From Nitrosospira briensis C-128 (GTDB taxonomy: Bacteria; Pseudomonadota; Gammaproteobacteria; Burkholderiales; Nitrosomonadaceae), in assembly GCF_000619905.2 (NCBI RefSeq), contig NZ_CP012371.1:868001-932000 (forward strand): DNA of 64,000 bases, in the 5' to 3' direction. Both the position numbers and the translations under genes were made by a program. Every line of letters begins with the position of its first letter. Positions within the stretch are counted from its first letter, which is position 1. The notes under the pieces are model-generated. The model had not been told where the DNA came from, searched no databases, and saw only the letters and a list, made by a program, of their open reading frames with translations. Positions 49,490 through 62,003 of the stretch are shown one piece after another.

Positions 49490-51016
49490 ATGGCAATTCC
49501 CATTGAACTTGACCACGGCAGCGGCCAATCGCTGCAGGGTCAGATATTCGAGCAATTACGCTACCTCATCCTTGGCGGTAGGCTAAAGCCCGGCACGCTG
49601 ATTCCGGCGAGCCGGGTACTTGCCGAACAGCTAGGCATTTCCCGTAATACCGTCCTGCTCGTATACGAACGTTTAATCGCCGAAGGCTACCTTCAGGTAC
49701 GAAAGGCGATTGGAACATACGTAAATCTTGAGCTACCTGAAACCTGCCTGGCGGCGACACGCAGAACTGCTGCTTCTGTTCCTGTTCACGGCGAGACGGC
49801 AAAACCTCCCGTAATTCCTTTTATCGGCCGGATGCCGGTCAAAAGCAGCGCGCAGCGCCTGGATTTTGATTTTTGCCCGGACCGGATTGGGCTCGATTTA
49901 TTCCCCCATAAGATATGGCGCCGTTTCATCAACAGGATATTTACCTCCACCGGCACCCAGTTTACGGAATCCTGTGATTCGGGTGGTTTGCCACAGCTGA
50001 GAGAGGTGATTGCCGAATACCTTGGAGTAGCGCGCGGAATCAGCGTTTCCGCTGACCAGGTGATTATTACTGCCGGCTCGCAGGAGGGGCTGAATCTCGC
50101 AGCCCGGTTACTGATAAAGGAAGGCACGCGCGTTGCTATGGAGAACCCCTGTTATCGGGGTGCGGCATCTCTGTTTGAAAGTTATTACGCGAAATTGGTT
50201 CAGGTGCCAGTCGATGAGGCGGGACTGGATGTAACGCAATTGCCTGAGGATGGCGCTGCGCTTCTGTACGTTACCCCCTCTCATCAATTTCCCCTTGGCT
50301 TCACGCTATCGAATGAGCGACGTTTGAAGCTTCTGGAGTGGGCTCGACGTTGTGGCACATACATTATAGAAGATGATTACGACTCCGATTTCCGGTACCG
50401 CGGCTCACCATTGACAGCGCTCATGGGCCTGGATGATCACGGCTGTGTCATGTATCTGGGGACATTCTCCAAATCAATGGGTGCGGGGCTGCGCCTGGGC
50501 TATCTTGTGGTACCCAAAGCGCTGATCCCTGCTGCGCGGGCGGCCAAGGCATTACTCAATAATGGCCATGCGTGGCTGGACCAGGCAACGATGGCTGAAT
50601 TTATTCGTAGTGGTGCCTACGGCAACCATTTGAGGCGCATGCGCAGCATCTACTCCAAGCGCCACGATTGCCTCATAGAGGCACTACGCAGACATTTCGG
50701 CGCAGTCCAACTTTCGGGGCTGGAGAGCGGTCTGCACCTCGCCTGGCATCTGCCTGCCGACTATCCTGATGCATCCGAGCTTCAGGCGCTTGCGCTGCGT
50801 CATGGGGTGGGTATCTATTCCATTGGTCCCGGCCTCGCTCATGATTTCGGGACGTGCAGCTTTAGCAAGCACACGCTTGTGCTTGGTTTTTCTTGCCTTA
50901 ATGAGCATCAGATTCGAGCAGGAGTAAGACGTATGGCTGATGCATTTGCGGGTCTGCCAGCAAATTCCGTTTCTGCAGGAGCGGATAAACGCAGCTTATC
51001 GGGATCACCCCTTTAA
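49490..51016 (+). CDS. MocR/PdxR-family regulator (GntR HTH fused to aminotransferase-like domain)
   Basis: The 508-residue protein has a GntR-type winged helix (about 10-85; LKPGTLIPASRVLAEQLGISRNTVLLVYERLIAEGYL) and a class I aminotransferase-like domain (about 120-480). That domain contains ITAGSQEGLNLAARLL, YVTPSHQFPLGFTLS, IIEDDYDSDFRYRG and the PLP-lysine segment YLGTFSKSMGAGLRLGYL. Members often control vitamin B6 synthesis, but no pdx gene is adjacent. It stands alone between the convergent hao and amo operons. Effector and targets are unknown. Confidence 0.92.
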   Translation: MAIPIELDHGSGQSLQGQIFEQLRYLILGGRLKPGTLIPASRVLAEQLGISRNTVLLVYERLIAEGYLQVRKAIGTYVNLELPETCLAATRRTAASVPVHGETAKPPVIPFIGRMPVKSSAQRLDFDFCPDRIGLDLFPHKIWRRFINRIFTSTGTQFTESCDSGGLPQLREVIAEYLGVARGISVSADQVIITAGSQEGLNLAARLLIKEGTRVAMENPCYRGAASLFESYYAKLVQVPVDEAGLDVTQLPEDGAALLYVTPSHQFPLGFTLSNERRLKLLEWARRCGTYIIEDDYDSDFRYRGSPLTALMGLDDHGCVMYLGTFSKSMGAGLRLGYLVVPKALIPAARAAKALLNNGHAWLDQATMAEFIRSGAYGNHLRRMRSIYSKRHDCLIEALRRHFGAVQLSGLESGLHLAWHLPADYPDASELQALALRHGVGIYSIGPGLAHDFGTCSFSKHTLVLGFSCLNEHQIRAGVRRMADAFAGLPANSVSAGADKRSLSGSPL

Positions 51017-51171
51017 GCTATCCGGTCTCTATCAGCCGAACAATCCGTAGGAGTCTACTTGATTGGTGAGCCAACCTGGCTCCGCAATCATTTTATTATC
51101 AGGCTGCCTTCTCACCCGTGAGAGATTTGAAGGGATAGAAGAAGCCTGCTATTTTTATTTTTATGCTGCAT

Positions 51172-51221
51172 AAAAAACACCGATCCACCTTTCCGTCTGG
51201 CGACGGCGGCGGACCGGTGTC
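51172..51221 (-). terminator. intrinsic terminator of the amo operon
   Basis: Read on the - strand, ACACCGGTCCGCC pairs with GGTGGATCGGTGT (13 bp including G-U pairs). It encloses an inner CCGTC/GACGG stem and is followed by TTTTTT. It lies about 42 bases after the amoB stop. Confidence 0.85.
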
Positions 51222-51262
51222 ATGCCTTGCGGGACGGGGCTAGGCCTTGTGTCCCATGCGGC

Positions 51263-53349
<2,087 letters not shown>

Positions 53350-53480
53350 TCAAATGTCTACGATCTTAATACGTGAATGATGTGTTGCTGTTGCGTGTTG
53401 CTTGGTGCTGCTTGTCCTCTTTCCGCCCCAGCTTGTTTTTTTTGGGCTGGGTCTTTGTTCGCCGCAGCGGCGGTAGCGGC

Positions 53481-53519
53481 GGGCCGCTCTGCTGTCGGGT
53501 TGCGGCGGCAGGGCGGCCC
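53481..53519 (-). promoter_or_regulatory. GC-rich stem-loop in the amoC-amoA spacer
   Basis: Arms 53481-53494 (GGGCCGCTCTGCTG) and 53506-53519 (CGGCAGGGCGGCCC) pair in about 12 of 14 positions. The structure would form in the amoA leader RNA, about 145 bases before the amoA start, and could affect processing or stability of the amoCAB message. Confidence 0.5.
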
Positions 53520-53560
53520 AAGGTTCCTCAGGGTTCCTCGAGTCCGGGTGGTACCGAATC

Positions 53561-53596
53561 AAAAAGACCGGCTGAACTTGGGTTCAGCCGGTCTTT
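53561..53596 (-). terminator. terminator-like hairpin directly after amoC
   Basis: A perfect 15-bp stem (53563-53577 with 53582-53596, loop TTGG) starts 5 bases after the amoC stop. On the - strand it is followed by a short U run (TTTTT including the stem end). It may partly terminate or protect the amoC transcript, giving more amoC than amoAB; stable amoC messages with such structures have been described in ammonia oxidisers. Confidence 0.8.
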
Positions 53597-53600
53597 CAGG

Positions 53601-54512
<912 letters not shown>

Positions 54513-54564
54513 CTACGCCGGTAGAAACTTCGATAATTTGTTGCTGTCCTTCTTTCCTTCAATC

Positions 54565-54655
54565 TGGTGTTGCTCGTTATGTCTGGTTTACTACTCAATA
54601 CTTCGGGTGTTGCTCGATATTTCCGGTGTTGCTTAGGCTGCTGGTGTTGCTCGAT
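54565..54655 (-). repeat. four short direct repeats in the amoC leader
   Basis: TGGTGTTGCTCGTTA (54566), GGGTGTTGCTCGATA (54605), CGGTGTTGCTTAGGC (54624) and TGGTGTTGCTCGATA (54642) repeat the core GGTGTTGCTYG at irregular spacing. On the transcribed strand the core reads CGAGCAACACC. Related GTGTTGCT stretches also occur in the amoC-amoA spacer at 53380-53405. Confidence 0.7.
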
Positions 54656-54741
54656 ACGGTCCAACGTGTTTCATGTGTTTCTCTATGCCTGCGTTTCTGA
54701 ATACGGTGTTACCAATACGTTACATACCCATAACCCCATAA

Positions 54742-54770
54742 AGACTATCCCCGAAGATGCCCTAAGTCAA
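54742..54770 (-). promoter_or_regulatory. candidate amoC promoter
   Basis: On the - strand TTGACT (54770-54765) is separated by 17 bases from TAGTCT (54747-54742). The -10 is poor. It would give a leader of roughly 325 bases including the four repeats. Pattern-match only. Confidence 0.3.
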
Positions 54771-55083
54771 GCAGTTTGTCGGGACTACAATAGAGCATCT
54801 TGTATAGCAATTTCCATGCCAAATTTGTGGGGTTTTTCATAAAACTTTCGGCATGTAGTCAAGTTGGGCATCCCTCAGTCCGCCGTCGCTTGGAAAAAAG
54901 CAGTAAACAATGATATGGTTCCGTTTTTCTTGGCGGGTCCTAATGGAAGATATCCGGCTAGTGGCAGAATAAGCTAAGATAATTCTGGAAGCGTATTATC
55001 ACTGTTACCACATTTTCTTGTCGATTTTTTCGTCGATTTAATTACTGCCCACCCTTGATACCCCAGATCGATTAAGTTGACCG

Positions 55084-55997
55084 GTGGCTAATAGTCTACC
55101 CATTTTTCCAGCCTATTGTGGACGCTTTGCTCCATGACCGGACCGCTGCATTTCGGCTCCCTTGTTGCTGCCGTTGGCAGCTATCTTGAGGCGAAATCAC
55201 GCCAGGGCAAGTGGATGGTCAGGATCGAAAACCTGGATCCGACGCGCGAAATTGCCGGCGTATCGGGGAAAATCCTGAATACCCTGCAAGCGCTGGGAAT
55301 GGAATGGGATGGTGAGATTGTCTATCAAAAACAGCGGTACAAAACGTATCAGGCAGCGCTCGCTGTACTTGAAAGACAACATTTGATTTATCCCTGCGTC
55401 TGTAGCCGCAAGGAAATTGCGGATTCCACGATCACAGGAATAGATGGACCCATTTATCCTGACACCTGCCGTGGACGCTCCCTTCATGACAAATGCCCAG
55501 GGGCACGGCGAATACGAACGGATGACAGACTGATCCAGTTCAAGGATTCGTTGCAAGGACTGGTTCTACATCGATTGCACAGTGATATTGGGGATTTCGT
55601 GCTGTGCCGTGCCGATGGGGTTTTTGCTTATCAGTTGGCGGTGGTCGTTGACGACGCCGAGCAAGGGGTCACTCATGTGGTGCGTGGGAAAGATTTGCTG
55701 AATTCCACTTCTCGCCAGATATACCTGCAACAATTGCTGGGTTATCCGACCCCCTCCTATCTGCATCTTCCGGTAGTGGTTAACGCTCAAGGTGAGAAAC
55801 TCAGTAAACAGACCTGCGCTACGCCTCTTGATGTTTCCGATCCGATGCCGCAATTAATGATGGCGATACGTTTCCTGGGTCAAGCGCCGCCGGCAGAATT
55901 GATCGGAAGCGATATCGGTTCATTTTGGAAGTGGGCAACAGAAAACTGGAAGCCTGGGAGGATTCCTGAAAATAAGGAAACTTCCAGCAGAAATTGA
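55084..55997 (+). pseudogene. gluQ: glutamyl-Q tRNA(Asp) synthetase, frameshifted at the N-terminal signature
   Basis: From GTG 55084 a frame encodes MANSLPIFPAYCGRFAP and then meets TGA at 55135. The adjacent frame continues MTGPLHFGSLVAAVGSYLEA to 55997. Joined, these give GRFAP-MTGPLHFGS, against the family signature RFAPSPTGxLHFGS. The junction GCTCCATGACC would be in frame if one extra TCCA unit were present (GCTCCATCCATGACC, Ala-Pro-Ser-Met-Thr). The rest is complete: zinc-type CVC...C region, VVVDDAEQGVTHVVRGKDLL and GEKLSKQ. The enzyme glutamylates queuosine on tRNA(Asp). An in-frame protein could start only at TTG 55116 or ATG 55134, without RFAP. Confidence 0.85.
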
Positions 55998-56371
55998 ATT
56001 CAGCCAAGATGGCCCCTCATCAAGACATTCGTGCTACGCTGCTGCCCTGATTACGATAGAGGCTGAGTAATTGGGCGGCAATCTCATAACTCGTTAAAAT
56101 GTTATACGAAATAAACCCAGATAATCCATTGGGACGCGAGATGATGGCGAGGCAGGTTACGGGACAGTTTTGCCAGTTGGGAGAAGTCCATAGCTTGGTC
56201 TATGGACGCCGCGCAGGTAGCGAAAATGGCCGCAAACTGACCGCCAGCACTCGCGTAGGCTCGTAGAGCCGCCTAATGAATTATCTGGGTTAAATATAGC
56301 CCTGCCGGGATCCCGGAGGGGGTACTGATGAATGAAATAACAGAACTGATTTGCATTGCGAAGGAGGGGTA
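55998..56371. other. intergenic region with family B repeat
   Basis: The gap between gluQ and the flavoprotein gene contains family B copy B2 (56114-56291). The remaining sequence has no supported gene. GAAGGAGG at 56360-56366 is the ribosome-binding site of the next gene. Confidence 0.55.
56114..56291. mobile_element. family B terminal-inverted-repeat element, copy B2 (178 bp)
   Basis: It has the same length and plan as B1: ends AACCCAGATAATCCATTGGG and, inverted, AACCCAGATAATTCATTAGG, and the central TCCATAG-N6-CTATGGA dyad. Most positions are identical between the copies. It lies upstream of the NDH-2-like gene. Confidence 0.85.
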
Positions 56372-57529
56372 GTGCCTTTTCTACCATTTTACATACCCAG
56401 GCATAAGCAACTCAAAATTGTGATAGTGGGTGGCGGTTATGCGGGAATTGCAGCGCTGGTAACTCTTCTGCGCCATATGCCCGAGGCCCGCATCACGATC
56501 ATCGATCCCAGGCTTCATCATCTCAAGATTACGCATATACATGAAACGTTCCGGTATCCACTGGACGACTTCCTCGTATCGTTTTCCGATCTGGAAAATC
56601 GCTTTGGCTGCCGGCACGTTTGCGCCCAGCTGATCCTGAATGACTGTGTTCTCCAGCGGTGCCAGAAAGATAAATTTATCGTCGTCAACGACGAAATACT
56701 GGAATTTGATTATCTTCTGGTAGCCTCAGGTTCGCCCCTTGCGCAGCTGAGTAAATCAGACGATATTTTCGACCTCAATGATTTCATGATCACCGCCGGC
56801 TCTGACTTGCTGAACCGTCAACGCGATATACATGAGTCCGGCGAGAAAATCATTTCGGTAATAGGCGGAGGCGCCACAGGTATTCAATTTCTTTTCGAAA
56901 TCGCCCATTTTCTTCGGCGCCGGAAATTCGGATGGAAGTTACGCTTGATTCACGGAGAGGATCGCGTACTTAACCAGTTTGGAGTAGGTTTTTCAGAATA
57001 TACCCAGGCACGCATGTCTGAACTGGATATTGATTTTTATCCTAATACGCGTTACCGCGGCCAGGCAGCAAATGAGATTTTGCTGGAAGAAAGCGATACG
57101 GGTCGCCAATTCAAGCTCCCATCCATCATCTCCCTACTGTTTCTCGGCAAAAAACTTGACACACCACTTTTCGCCAATGCATTCGGACAGATTGTGATCG
57201 AGCAGAAACAGATGGAGAATATTTTTACCGCCGGCGATTGTTCCATATATAACTCTGCCGGTTCCAATACCATGACAGCGCAATCCGGTGTTCGCAAAGG
57301 AATGCTGGCGGCAAGAAATATTTTACGTCACTCCGGCTCATTGAAATTGCTGGAGCCGTACTTTCATCGCGACCTGGGTTACGTCATCAGTCTCGGACCA
57401 TCGGATGCCGTCGGTTGGCTGGCACTCGAAGGTAACGTGGTGGGCGGCATGCCGGCGTTGATGATCAAGGAGATGGTAGAGGCCCAATATGATTTATTGC
57501 TGACGGGAATCGACACGTATCTGGTTTAA
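56372..57529 (+). CDS. NAD(P)/FAD-dependent oxidoreductase, NDH-2-like
   Basis: The protein (385 residues from the GTG at 56372, 5 bases after AAGGAGG) has an FAD-binding KIVIVGGGYAGIAALVTLL near the N-terminus. A second dinucleotide motif ISVIGGGATGIQFLFEIA follows in the middle, and NIFTAGDCS comes later. This is the layout of type II NADH dehydrogenases and sulfide:quinone reductases. The C-terminal LALEGNVVGGMPALMIKEMVE region fits the membrane-associating end of NDH-2-like proteins. No cysteine pair typical of sulfide:quinone reductase is evident. Electron donor and acceptor are inferred, not shown. Confidence 0.8.
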   Translation: MPFLPFYIPRHKQLKIVIVGGGYAGIAALVTLLRHMPEARITIIDPRLHHLKITHIHETFRYPLDDFLVSFSDLENRFGCRHVCAQLILNDCVLQRCQKDKFIVVNDEILEFDYLLVASGSPLAQLSKSDDIFDLNDFMITAGSDLLNRQRDIHESGEKIISVIGGGATGIQFLFEIAHFLRRRKFGWKLRLIHGEDRVLNQFGVGFSEYTQARMSELDIDFYPNTRYRGQAANEILLEESDTGRQFKLPSIISLLFLGKKLDTPLFANAFGQIVIEQKQMENIFTAGDCSIYNSAGSNTMTAQSGVRKGMLAARNILRHSGSLKLLEPYFHRDLGYVISLGPSDAVGWLALEGNVVGGMPALMIKEMVEAQYDLLLTGIDTYLV

Positions 57530-57611
57530 GCTTGAATGCCTGGTTTAGCAATATCGTTTAACAATACCATATCGTTAAAGAAGGATAGTTGAGCCGGTAA
57601 AGTATTCGGTA

Positions 57612-58067
57612 TCAACGATTCGCCAGGATAGACGATATAACCATGCCCTGCTGAAACCATCTACCGATCACATATTCATAGAACTCCTGATTTTGCTTAT
57701 TGCTGAAAACAGTGGCCAACGCTTTTCCTTTTTCTGTCAGGAGAACGTGGCCAAGATCAAGTTGATTGTTCGCTTCCTCCACAAACTGGATCTTCGTAGC
57801 CCCGCCGAAATAAAACAGGCGGGTATGCTTGCCGAACCATCTCTTCACATATCCAGCGGCCTCAAAGGATATCAAGCCGATCGACTCCAAATGTTTTAAT
57901 ACTCGCAAGTTGATACCCTGTTTTGTATAAACCGGATGCTCCGGATTATAAATTAAAGGCAGCGGCTCCCCTTGAATCCATACAAACTGGCAAAGAGACG
58001 TAAAAAGCGCTGCATCGTCTTCATCAAGATCAGGGGTATGGGTATCTATCTCTTTTTTTGAGGACAT
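57612..58067 (-). CDS. hypothetical protein, winged-helix-like
   Basis: I do not recognise this 151-residue protein. It has LFTSLCQFVWIQGEPLPLIYNPEHPVY near the N-terminus, then GINLRVLKHLESIGLISFE (an HTH-like LxxLxxxGLI pattern) and LGHVLLTEKGKALATVF, which looks like the end of a winged helix. The ATG at 58067 is preferred over the TTG two codons upstream. It shares strand with the small membrane protein gene 93 bases upstream and may be co-transcribed. Confidence 0.6.
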   Translation of the reverse strand: MSSKKEIDTHTPDLDEDDAALFTSLCQFVWIQGEPLPLIYNPEHPVYTKQGINLRVLKHLESIGLISFEAAGYVKRWFGKHTRLFYFGGATKIQFVEEANNQLDLGHVLLTEKGKALATVFSNKQNQEFYEYVIGRWFQQGMVISSILANR

Positions 58068-58160
58068 TGCCAACGCAGTATCAATGAAGTTTTTTCTTTC
58101 TTGAAGGTTTGGCTGCGCTTGGGCAAATTTTTGATGGAAATGCCGGGATGGTGTAGTGCG

Positions 58161-58475
58161 TTAAAATTGATGACCGCGACGGGAAAGTTCCTCATCAATT
58201 TTTTCGAGAAAACCTATATTTTTTTTCCGCTGTTTTTCGCCCTTGTACCAGGTAAAGCAGGCAAGAGTACCAAGCAAGACCAGGAGAAGGTTGGTCCCGG
58301 TCGGGCCGCCGAAAAACATATCCATAAGCCCGGTCAACAATGCAAACGCACCCGCTATACCATTCCAGTTCAAGAACTTGTTTCCCCACGTCGGGGCTTC
58401 ACGTTGGAGACGCCACGCAAGAAGTTTCTCACGTATCGAAACAAGTTCCGCCACGGTCCAAGTCGTTAAATCCAT
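58161..58475 (-). CDS. hypothetical small membrane protein
   Basis: The 104-residue product has two hydrophobic segments (about 39-56 and 61-76) separated by GGPTGTN, a Trp-rich amphipathic N-terminus (MDLTTWTVAELVSIREKLLAW) and a charged C-terminal helix. No family recognised. It precedes the winged-helix-like gene on the same strand, suggesting a two-gene unit. Confidence 0.55.
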   Translation of the reverse strand: MDLTTWTVAELVSIREKLLAWRLQREAPTWGNKFLNWNGIAGAFALLTGLMDMFFGGPTGTNLLLVLLGTLACFTWYKGEKQRKKNIGFLEKIDEELSRRGHQF

Positions 58476-58670
58476 CGGAATAGCCCCAGCTGAAATAAAA
58501 TATACATAACCGGTCGAATGTCCATGCTAGCGATAGCTCAGACCAGTGTATGTTGGAAGCATACAAGAATTCTCCGGACCAGACAATGGTTTATGCTTGG
58601 GCGGAGATAATGCAGTTTTTGTTCCACGATGCTGAACCGCATCAGTTTATCAATGCCAATCAAACATAAA

Positions 58671-58699
58671 GAAGCCGGGATAACCCGGCTTCTTTTTTT
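58671..58699. terminator. terminator after rplQ
   Basis: GAAGCCGGG (58671-58679) and CCCGGCTTC (58684-58692) form a perfect 9-bp stem with loop ATAA. A run of eight T follows on the + strand, and CTTTATG follows on the - strand. It lies 17 bases after the rplQ stop and can act bidirectionally. Confidence 0.85.
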
Positions 58700-58715
58700 T
58701 ACCTATTGCCAGCAC

Positions 58716-59114
58716 TTACGCATCGGCTTTTCCAGCTGTAGTCGCAGTTAATTGTTCTGGTCGATCCAGCAATTCCACCAATGCCATCGGGGCGTTGTCA
58801 CCCTTGCGAAAACCGAATTTAAGAATACGCAAGTAACCGCCGTTACGTGTTTGATACCGGGGACCCAGTTCACCGAATAATTTCCCGACCATGTCACGAT
58901 CGCGCAAGCGATTGAAGGCCAGACGTCGATTTGCCAGCGATGGTTTTTTGCCCAGCGTTATCATCGGCTCGATTACACGACGCAACTCCTTGGCCTTAGG
59001 TAGAGTGGTTTTAATCACCTCATGCCGCAACAATGAATTGGTCATGTTACGTAGCATCGCCAACCGGTGGCTGCTCGTTCGATTTAGCTTTCGTAGCCCG
59101 TTATGGTGCCGCAT
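58716..59114 (-). CDS. rplQ: 50S ribosomal protein L17
   Basis: The 132-residue protein begins [24 protein letters not shown], the L17 signature, and contains [22 protein letters not shown] and [26 protein letters not shown]. The ATG at 59114 overlaps the end of rpoA by 14 bases in another frame. Last gene of the alpha operon. Confidence 0.97.
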   Translation of the reverse strand: MRHHNGLRKLNRTSSHRLAMLRNMTNSLLRHEVIKTTLPKAKELRRVIEPMITLGKKPSLANRRLAFNRLRDRDMVGKLFGELGPRYQTRNGGYLRILKFGFRKGDNAPMALVELLDRPEQLTATTAGKADA

Positions 59115-60105
59115 GACTTGTTTCCTTTTTTCCCTTATCAAGATTGGCAGGCGGCCAACTTTCCAGCTTCATGCCCAGCGTCAACCCGCGGGAGGCCAAT
59201 ACCTCCTTTATTTCATTGAGAGATTTTCTTCCCAAATTGGGGGTTTTCAGCAATTCCGTTTCTGTGCGCTGAATCAGGTCGCCAATATAATAGATGTTCT
59301 CCGCTTTCAGGCAATTGGCCGAGCGCACGGTAAGCTCCAAATCATCCACCGGTCGAAGTAATACTGGATCGATCTGGGGCAATTTTGGCTGCTCCACCGG
59401 TAACGGTGTGCCCTTCAGGTCAGCAAATATGGAGAGTTGCTCAACCAGCACCTTCGCTGCATAACGGATCGCCTCCTCTGGATCGACAACGCCGTTGGTT
59501 TCAATATCCATAACGAGCTTGTCGAGGTCGGTACGCTGCTCAACCCGAGCACTCTCCACCGCATAACTTACGCGCCGCACCGGACTGAAAGAAGCATCCA
59601 GCAAAATACTGCCCAGAGCACGCCCTTCACTTGTCAATTGCCGCACGGTTCCAGGTACATAACCGCGCCCAAGTTCAACCTTGATTTGCATATCCAGCTT
59701 CCCACCGGCAGTAAGGTGTGCCACCACATGATCTGGATTAATGATCTCCACATCATGTCCCGCCTCGATGTCGCCGGCAGTGACCGTACCTTCACCTTTC
59801 TTTTTGAGGATCAGAATGGCCTCGGTTCGGCTGTGCAGCTTTAAAACGATACCCTTGAGATTGAGCAGGATATCGACCACATCCTCTTGTACACCATCCA
59901 GCGCAGAATACTCATGCACTACACCGCTAATCTGAACCTCGGTTGGTGCGAATCCTGGCATGGACGATAGCAAAATTCGACGTAACGCATTTCCCAACGT
60001 GTGTCCGTACCCACGTTCAAACGGTTCCATGATAATTTTGGCATGCAGCGGGGAAATATTCTGCACGTCAATAATGCGGGGCGTAAGAAAAGTGTTACTT
60101 GGCAT
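59101..60105 (-). CDS. rpoA: RNA polymerase alpha subunit
   Basis: The 334-residue protein has the N-terminal dimerisation domain ([35 protein letters not shown]), a linker near 235-250 and the C-terminal domain [64 protein letters not shown], which contacts UP elements and activators. It overlaps rplQ at the 3' end. Confidence 0.98.
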   Translation of the reverse strand: MPSNTFLTPRIIDVQNISPLHAKIIMEPFERGYGHTLGNALRRILLSSMPGFAPTEVQISGVVHEYSALDGVQEDVVDILLNLKGIVLKLHSRTEAILILKKKGEGTVTAGDIEAGHDVEIINPDHVVAHLTAGGKLDMQIKVELGRGYVPGTVRQLTSEGRALGSILLDASFSPVRRVSYAVESARVEQRTDLDKLVMDIETNGVVDPEEAIRYAAKVLVEQLSIFADLKGTPLPVEQPKLPQIDPVLLRPVDDLELTVRSANCLKAENIYYIGDLIQRTETELLKTPNLGRKSLNEIKEVLASRGLTLGMKLESWPPANLDKGKKETSHAAP

Positions 60106-60138
60106 AGCCTGATCCTTTTGCCGAAACCTGGGCGGTAG

Positions 60139-60765
60139 TTACTTGGAATACAACTCAATGACTAGAGATTCATTGATGCTCGAAGGTAAATCAGAACGCC
60201 CCGGTTTAACTTTAAACGTTCCTTTCATTGCCTTGACATCCATCTCTATCCACTCTGGAAAATTACGGTGCTCCGCTGCTTCCACTGCAGCCTTGATGCG
60301 CAGATGACCTTTAGCCTTCTCTGCTACCTCTATCACATCACCGGGCTTAACCTGGTAGGAAGGAATATTGGTCCGGCGTCCATTTACCAGGATGCCGTTA
60401 TGACGCACGATCTGGCGCGCCTCTGACCGCGACGCACCAAATCCCATGCGATATGAAACCGTATCCAGGCGACATTCCAGCAACTGCAGCAAATTCTCAC
60501 CAGTAATACCGCGCTGCCTTTCCGCCAGTTCATAATTGTTATGGAACTGGCGTTCCAATATGCCATATATCCTGCGCAGCTTCTGTTTCTCGCGCAACTG
60601 GACCCCATAGTCAGACAATCGCGTACTTTTCTGACCGTGTTGACCGGGCGCATAGTTTCTGCGCTCGATTGCACATTTGTCGGTGAAACACTTCTCACCT
60701 TTCAGGAATAACTTCTCCCCTTCCCGGCGACATTGGCGACATTTAGGATCAAGATTTCTAGCCAC
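60139..60765 (-). CDS. rpsD: 30S ribosomal protein S4
   Basis: The 208-residue protein begins [31 protein letters not shown], the zinc-binding four-cysteine form of S4, and has the S4 RNA-binding domain [36 protein letters not shown]. It nucleates assembly of the small subunit and often regulates the alpha operon. Confidence 0.98.
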   Translation of the reverse strand: MARNLDPKCRQCRREGEKLFLKGEKCFTDKCAIERRNYAPGQHGQKSTRLSDYGVQLREKQKLRRIYGILERQFHNNYELAERQRGITGENLLQLLECRLDTVSYRMGFGASRSEARQIVRHNGILVNGRRTNIPSYQVKPGDVIEVAEKAKGHLRIKAAVEAAEHRNFPEWIEMDVKAMKGTFKVKPGRSDLPSSINESLVIELYSK

Positions 60766-60775
60766 AGACCACTCC

Positions 60776-61165
60776 TTAAATACGGCGTTTCTTCGGTGGA
60801 CGGCAACCGTTATGCGGAACAGGCGTCACATCCGAAATACTGGTGATTTTAAAACCGGCTGCGTTCAAAGCCCGCACAGCGGATTCACGTCCTGGACCAG
60901 GACCTTTGATACGCACTTCCAAATTCTTTACTCCACATTCCTGAGCAACCTTACTGGCCTGCTCGGCTGCTACCTGAGCAGCGAACGGAGTACTTTTACG
61001 CGACCCCTTGAACCCGGCACCCCCGGAAGTAGCCCATGACAAAGCATTGCCCTGGCGGTCCGTGATAGTCACGATAGTGTTATTAAACGATGCATGAACG
61101 TGGGCAATACCCTCCGCTACATTTTTCTTGACCTTCTTGCGAACCCGTGTGGCTGCTTTTACCAT
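60776..61165 (-). CDS. rpsK: 30S ribosomal protein S11
   Basis: The 129-residue protein is complete: [46 protein letters not shown], then [23 protein letters not shown] and the end [18 protein letters not shown]. It lies between rpsM and rpsD, as usual. Confidence 0.98.
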   Translation of the reverse strand: MVKAATRVRKKVKKNVAEGIAHVHASFNNTIVTITDRQGNALSWATSGGAGFKGSRKSTPFAAQVAAEQASKVAQECGVKNLEVRIKGPGPGRESAVRALNAAGFKITSISDVTPVPHNGCRPPKKRRI

Positions 61166-61205
61166 ATCGAATTATTCCTGTATGCTACCGTTCAGTTGGC
61201 TGAAA

Positions 61206-61583
61206 TTATCTTGCTGCCTTTGCGTTGGAAGCCCGAACTGCCTTGCGTGGCCCCTTACGCGTCCTTGCATTCGTACGAGTACGCTGACCCCGTACCGGCA
61301 AACCACGACGGTGACGCAATCCACGATAACAACCCAAATCCATCAAACGCTTGATATTCATTGAGATTTCACGCCGCAGGTCGCCTTCGACCGCAAATTT
61401 AGCGACGTTATCTCTCAGCTTATCCATTTGAGCATCGGTTACATCCTTGATCTTGGTGGAAGCACCGATGCCAACCGCAGCACAAATCTCCCGCGCTCTG
61501 GTGCGACCTATGCCGTAGATTGAAGTTAACGCAATTTCGGCATGCTGATGATTCGGGATATTTACTCCAGCGATACGGGCCAT
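61206..61583 (-). CDS. rpsM: 30S ribosomal protein S13
   Basis: The 125-residue protein starts [30 protein letters not shown] and ends with the basic [22 protein letters not shown] tail. The open frame extends 5 codons upstream to 61598, but the ATG at 61583 matches the family start. Confidence 0.97.
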   Translation of the reverse strand: MARIAGVNIPNHQHAEIALTSIYGIGRTRAREICAAVGIGASTKIKDVTDAQMDKLRDNVAKFAVEGDLRREISMNIKRLMDLGCYRGLRHRRGLPVRGQRTRTNARTRKGPRKAVRASNAKAAR

Positions 61584-61637
61584 ACAGGTTTCCCACAAAA
61601 ATTTTGAATTATAACATCGAAAGTGATGCTTATTCGA

Positions 61638-61751
61638 TCAACCTTGGCGTTGTTTATGCCTTGGATCGGAACAAATTACCCGAACTATCCGATTGCGTTT
61701 AATGATCTTGCAATTACGGCAGATTTTTTTAACAGAGGCTAATACTTTCAT
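61638..61751 (-). CDS. rpmJ: 50S ribosomal protein L36
   Basis: A 37-codon frame reads [20 protein letters not shown], then [17 protein letters not shown] and a TGA stop. The Cys-x2-Cys, Cys and His give the zinc-binding (C+) form of L36. It lies between infA and rpsM, its standard place. Confidence 0.95.
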   Translation of the reverse strand: MKVLASVKKICRNCKIIKRNRIVRVICSDPRHKQRQG

Positions 61752-61767
61752 AAATGCTCCTTCCCGG

Positions 61768-61986
61768 CTATTTAGCGCGAAATGTTATTCGCGCTCTGCT
61801 TAAATCGTAAGGCGTCAAATCTACTGTTACCTTATCCCCGGGTAAAATCCGAATGTAATGCATTCGCATTTTTCCGGAAATATGCCCCAGCACGATGTGC
61901 CCATTTTCCAGCTTGACACGGAAGGTCGCATTTGGCAACGTTTCCAGTATCTCGCCCTGCATTTGTATTGTTTCTTCTTTGGCCAT
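61768..61986 (-). CDS. infA: translation initiation factor IF-1
   Basis: The 72-residue OB-fold protein ([20 protein letters not shown], then [49 protein letters not shown]) is complete. It binds the ribosomal A site during initiation. It lies between secY and rpmJ, 17 bases after secY. Confidence 0.97.
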   Translation of the reverse strand: MAKEETIQMQGEILETLPNATFRVKLENGHIVLGHISGKMRMHYIRILPGDKVTVDLTPYDLSRARITFRAK

Positions 61987-62003
61987 CCTATCCTTAGATG
62001 TAA

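Noticed and set aside
58101-58469. 122-codon + strand frame opposite the small membrane protein gene
   Set aside because: Very basic with no motif or ribosome-binding site; the - strand frame has plausible membrane segments and a better start.
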